A stretch of 14,933 nt of DNA from Micromonosporaceae bacterium (lineage in GTDB: Bacteria; Actinomycetota; Actinomycetes; Mycobacteriales; Micromonosporaceae), in assembly GCA_003543035.1 (NCBI GenBank), contig DPJL01000007.1, forward strand, positions 3,478-18,410, given 5' to 3'. Below, in pieces: positions 13,780 through 14,933 of this stretch. The stretch's first letter is position 1. Every line of letters begins with the position of its first letter. The notes beneath the pieces are model-generated. The model searched no databases, was not told the origin of the DNA, and was given only the letters and a program-made list of their open reading frames with translations. The translations under genes and the position numbers were made by a program.

Positions 13780-14933
13780 CATCGTCGTTGTCGGCGCCGG
13801 TCCGGCTGGGCTGGAGGCTGCCACTACGGTTGCCGCGCATGGGTTTAAGGTCGCGTTGCTCGATGCGGCGCCACGGCCGGGCGGGCAGTTCTGGCGGCAT
13901 CGGGATGGCGACACCGGCGACGGGCACCGCGACTGGGAAACGTTCGTGAAGCTGCGCGAGCAACTGTCCGAAGTGGACTATCGGCCCAACACCAAGGTGT
14001 GGTTCGTCGAGCCGGGGCACACCGTCCACACCGACAACGGTGTGTTTGAAGCCGATCGGCTGGTCATCGCGACGGGTGCCTACGATCGCACGGTTCCCTT
14101 TCCGGGATGGGATCTGCCAGGAGTTTTCACGGCCGGCGGAGCGCAGGCACTGCTGAAGGGTCAAGGCGTGGTGGTCGGGCGGCGTGTGGTCGTCGCCGGC
14201 ACCGGCCCGTTCCTGCTGCCCGTCGCCACCGGCTTGGCGCACGCGGGCGTGGATGTGGCGGGAGTCTTCGAGGCCGCGAGCCCATTGGGTTACCTGCGCG
14301 GCTTGCCGCCCTTGGGAAAGGTTGCCGAAGCCGGCGGCTACTTGGCGAAGTTTGCTCGCCATCGGATTCGTTACCTCACCGGGCAGGCTGTCGTAGCCGC
14401 GCACGGCGAGGATCGACTGACCGCTGTCACGGTGATACGTAAGGGCAAGGCACGTCGGGTGGAGTGCGATGCGCTCGCGATCGGCTACGGCTTCACGCCT
14501 CAGGTCGAGCTCGCCATCGCCGCCGGGTGCGCCACCTCGCTCGACGCTGATGGCAGTCTCGTGGTCTCCGTCGATCGTGGACAGACCACTTCGGTTTCGG
14601 GAGTTTTCGCCGCCGGCGAAGTCACCGGGATAGGCGGCGCCGAGCTGGCTTTGATCGAGGGCAGGCTCGCCGGGTTGGCCGCGGTAGGAGTGCCTGCGCC
14701 TCCCAAACTGTTGCGAAGGCGGGAAGCGTTGCGCCGCTTTGCCGCCGTGTTGGCGAGGGTGCATCCGGTGCCGGCGCAATGGGCGACCTGGTGTGCGGAA
14801 GACACGATCCTTTGCCGCTGTGAGCGTGTGCCGGTCAGCGCACTGCACCGCGCGGTTCAGGAGCTTGGCGTAGTCGACGGGCGCGGAGCCAAGCTGATGA
14901 CCCGGGTGGGGATGGGCTGGTGTCAGGGGCGGG
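13769..14933 (+). CDS. NAD(P)/FAD oxidoreductase subunit with C-terminal BFD-like cluster domain (3' end outside window)
   Basis: The frame is open to the window end; 388 residues are visible and the gene is truncated. It starts at GTG 13769, overlapping the ferredoxin gene by 11 bp, with a GGGGGA upstream. A first dinucleotide fold opens with IVVVGAGPAGLEAA (FAD), followed by the PRPGGQFWRH block, ATGAYDR (102-107), a second Rossmann motif VVVAGTGPFLLPVA (140-153) and AAGEVTGIGG (281-290), as in the two-domain pyridine-nucleotide-disulfide-type flavoproteins. Residues 345-388 start a BFD-like [2Fe-2S] domain with Cys349, Cys351 (LCRCERV) and Cys385 (GMGWCQGR); the fourth cysteine would be just beyond the window. 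This matches the large subunit of heteromeric D-hydroxyproline (or related amino acid) dehydrogenases, where it takes electrons onward to an acceptor. Confidence 0.9.
   Translation, partial: MRFDIVVVGAGPAGLEAATTVAAHGFKVALLDAAPRPGGQFWRHRDGDTGDGHRDWETFVKLREQLSEVDYRPNTKVWFVEPGHTVHTDNGVFEADRLVIATGAYDRTVPFPGWDLPGVFTAGGAQALLKGQGVVVGRRVVVAGTGPFLLPVATGLAHAGVDVAGVFEAASPLGYLRGLPPLGKVAEAGGYLAKFARHRIRYLTGQAVVAAHGEDRLTAVTVIRKGKARRVECDALAIGYGFTPQVELAIAAGCATSLDADGSLVVSVDRGQTTSVSGVFAAGEVTGIGGAELALIEGRLAGLAAVGVPAPPKLLRRREALRRFAAVLARVHPVPAQWATWCAEDTILCRCERVPVSALHRAVQELGVVDGRGAKLMTRVGMGWCQGR

Noticed and set aside
13700..14848. Long minus-strand open frame (382 codons) opposite the last flavoprotein gene
   Set aside because: The plus strand encodes a clear flavoprotein with Rossmann and BFD motifs; the antisense frame is Arg/Gly/His-rich without domains, as expected in G/C-rich DNA.
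1..14933. Mobile elements, tRNA genes, CRISPR arrays, attachment sites
   Set aside because: No transposase or integrase, no terminal repeats, no spaced repeat array and no tRNA-like cloverleaf was seen on reading the window.

Overview
The window is a high-GC, gene-dense stretch of chromosome from an actinomycete, probably a filamentous member such as a Pseudonocardiales relative (low certainty at family level). The reasons are strong G/C bias at third codon positions, frequent GTG starts, a GAF-ANTAR regulator, a truncated ECF-sigma-like protein and an acyl-CoA desaturase of actinobacterial type. No tRNA, rRNA, CRISPR array or mobile element is visible.

Region 1 (1-4168) is housekeeping or accessory. 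It holds the 3' end of a GAF-ANTAR transcription antiterminator. On the minus strand lies a probable operon of an AI-2E-family membrane protein, a transglutaminase-like protein (ATGA overlap) and a small protein resembling only region 2 of an ECF sigma factor. A divergent fatty acyl desaturase gene on the plus strand ends at a bidirectional hairpin (4126-4161).

Region 2 (4169-7333) is the least explained part. A minus-strand three-gene unit encodes a 129-aa Gln/Gly/Phe/Pro/Tyr-rich low-complexity protein, a 90-aa helical protein, and a 562-aa subtilisin-fold protein. The last keeps its catalytic Asp but has Ile for the catalytic His, Ala for the catalytic Ser and Ser for the oxyanion Asn, so it looks like a pseudoprotease. 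A divergent helix-turn-helix regulator faces this unit across a 90-bp gap containing a perfect palindrome (TGGACAATTTGTCCA) and two more half-sites, and is followed by a 63-aa small protein. This is the best candidate in the window for an undescribed system.

Region 3 (7299-14933) is a trans-4-hydroxy-L-proline catabolic locus. A divergent GntR/FCD repressor shares a 34-bp gap and a 19-bp perfect palindrome with a tightly overlapping plus-strand operon: pyrroline-4-hydroxy-2-carboxylate deaminase (DapA fold), 4-hydroxyproline 2-epimerase, 2-oxoglutarate-semialdehyde dehydrogenase, an M24 aminopeptidase P-like peptidase, and three proteins matching a heteromeric D-hydroxyproline dehydrogenase (DAO-type flavoprotein, 68-aa [2Fe-2S] protein, and an NAD(P)/FAD-type flavoprotein cut by the window end). 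Together they would take hydroxyproline to 2-oxoglutarate: epimerise, oxidise, deaminate, then oxidise the aldehyde. The peptidase suggests peptides such as collagen fragments as a source.
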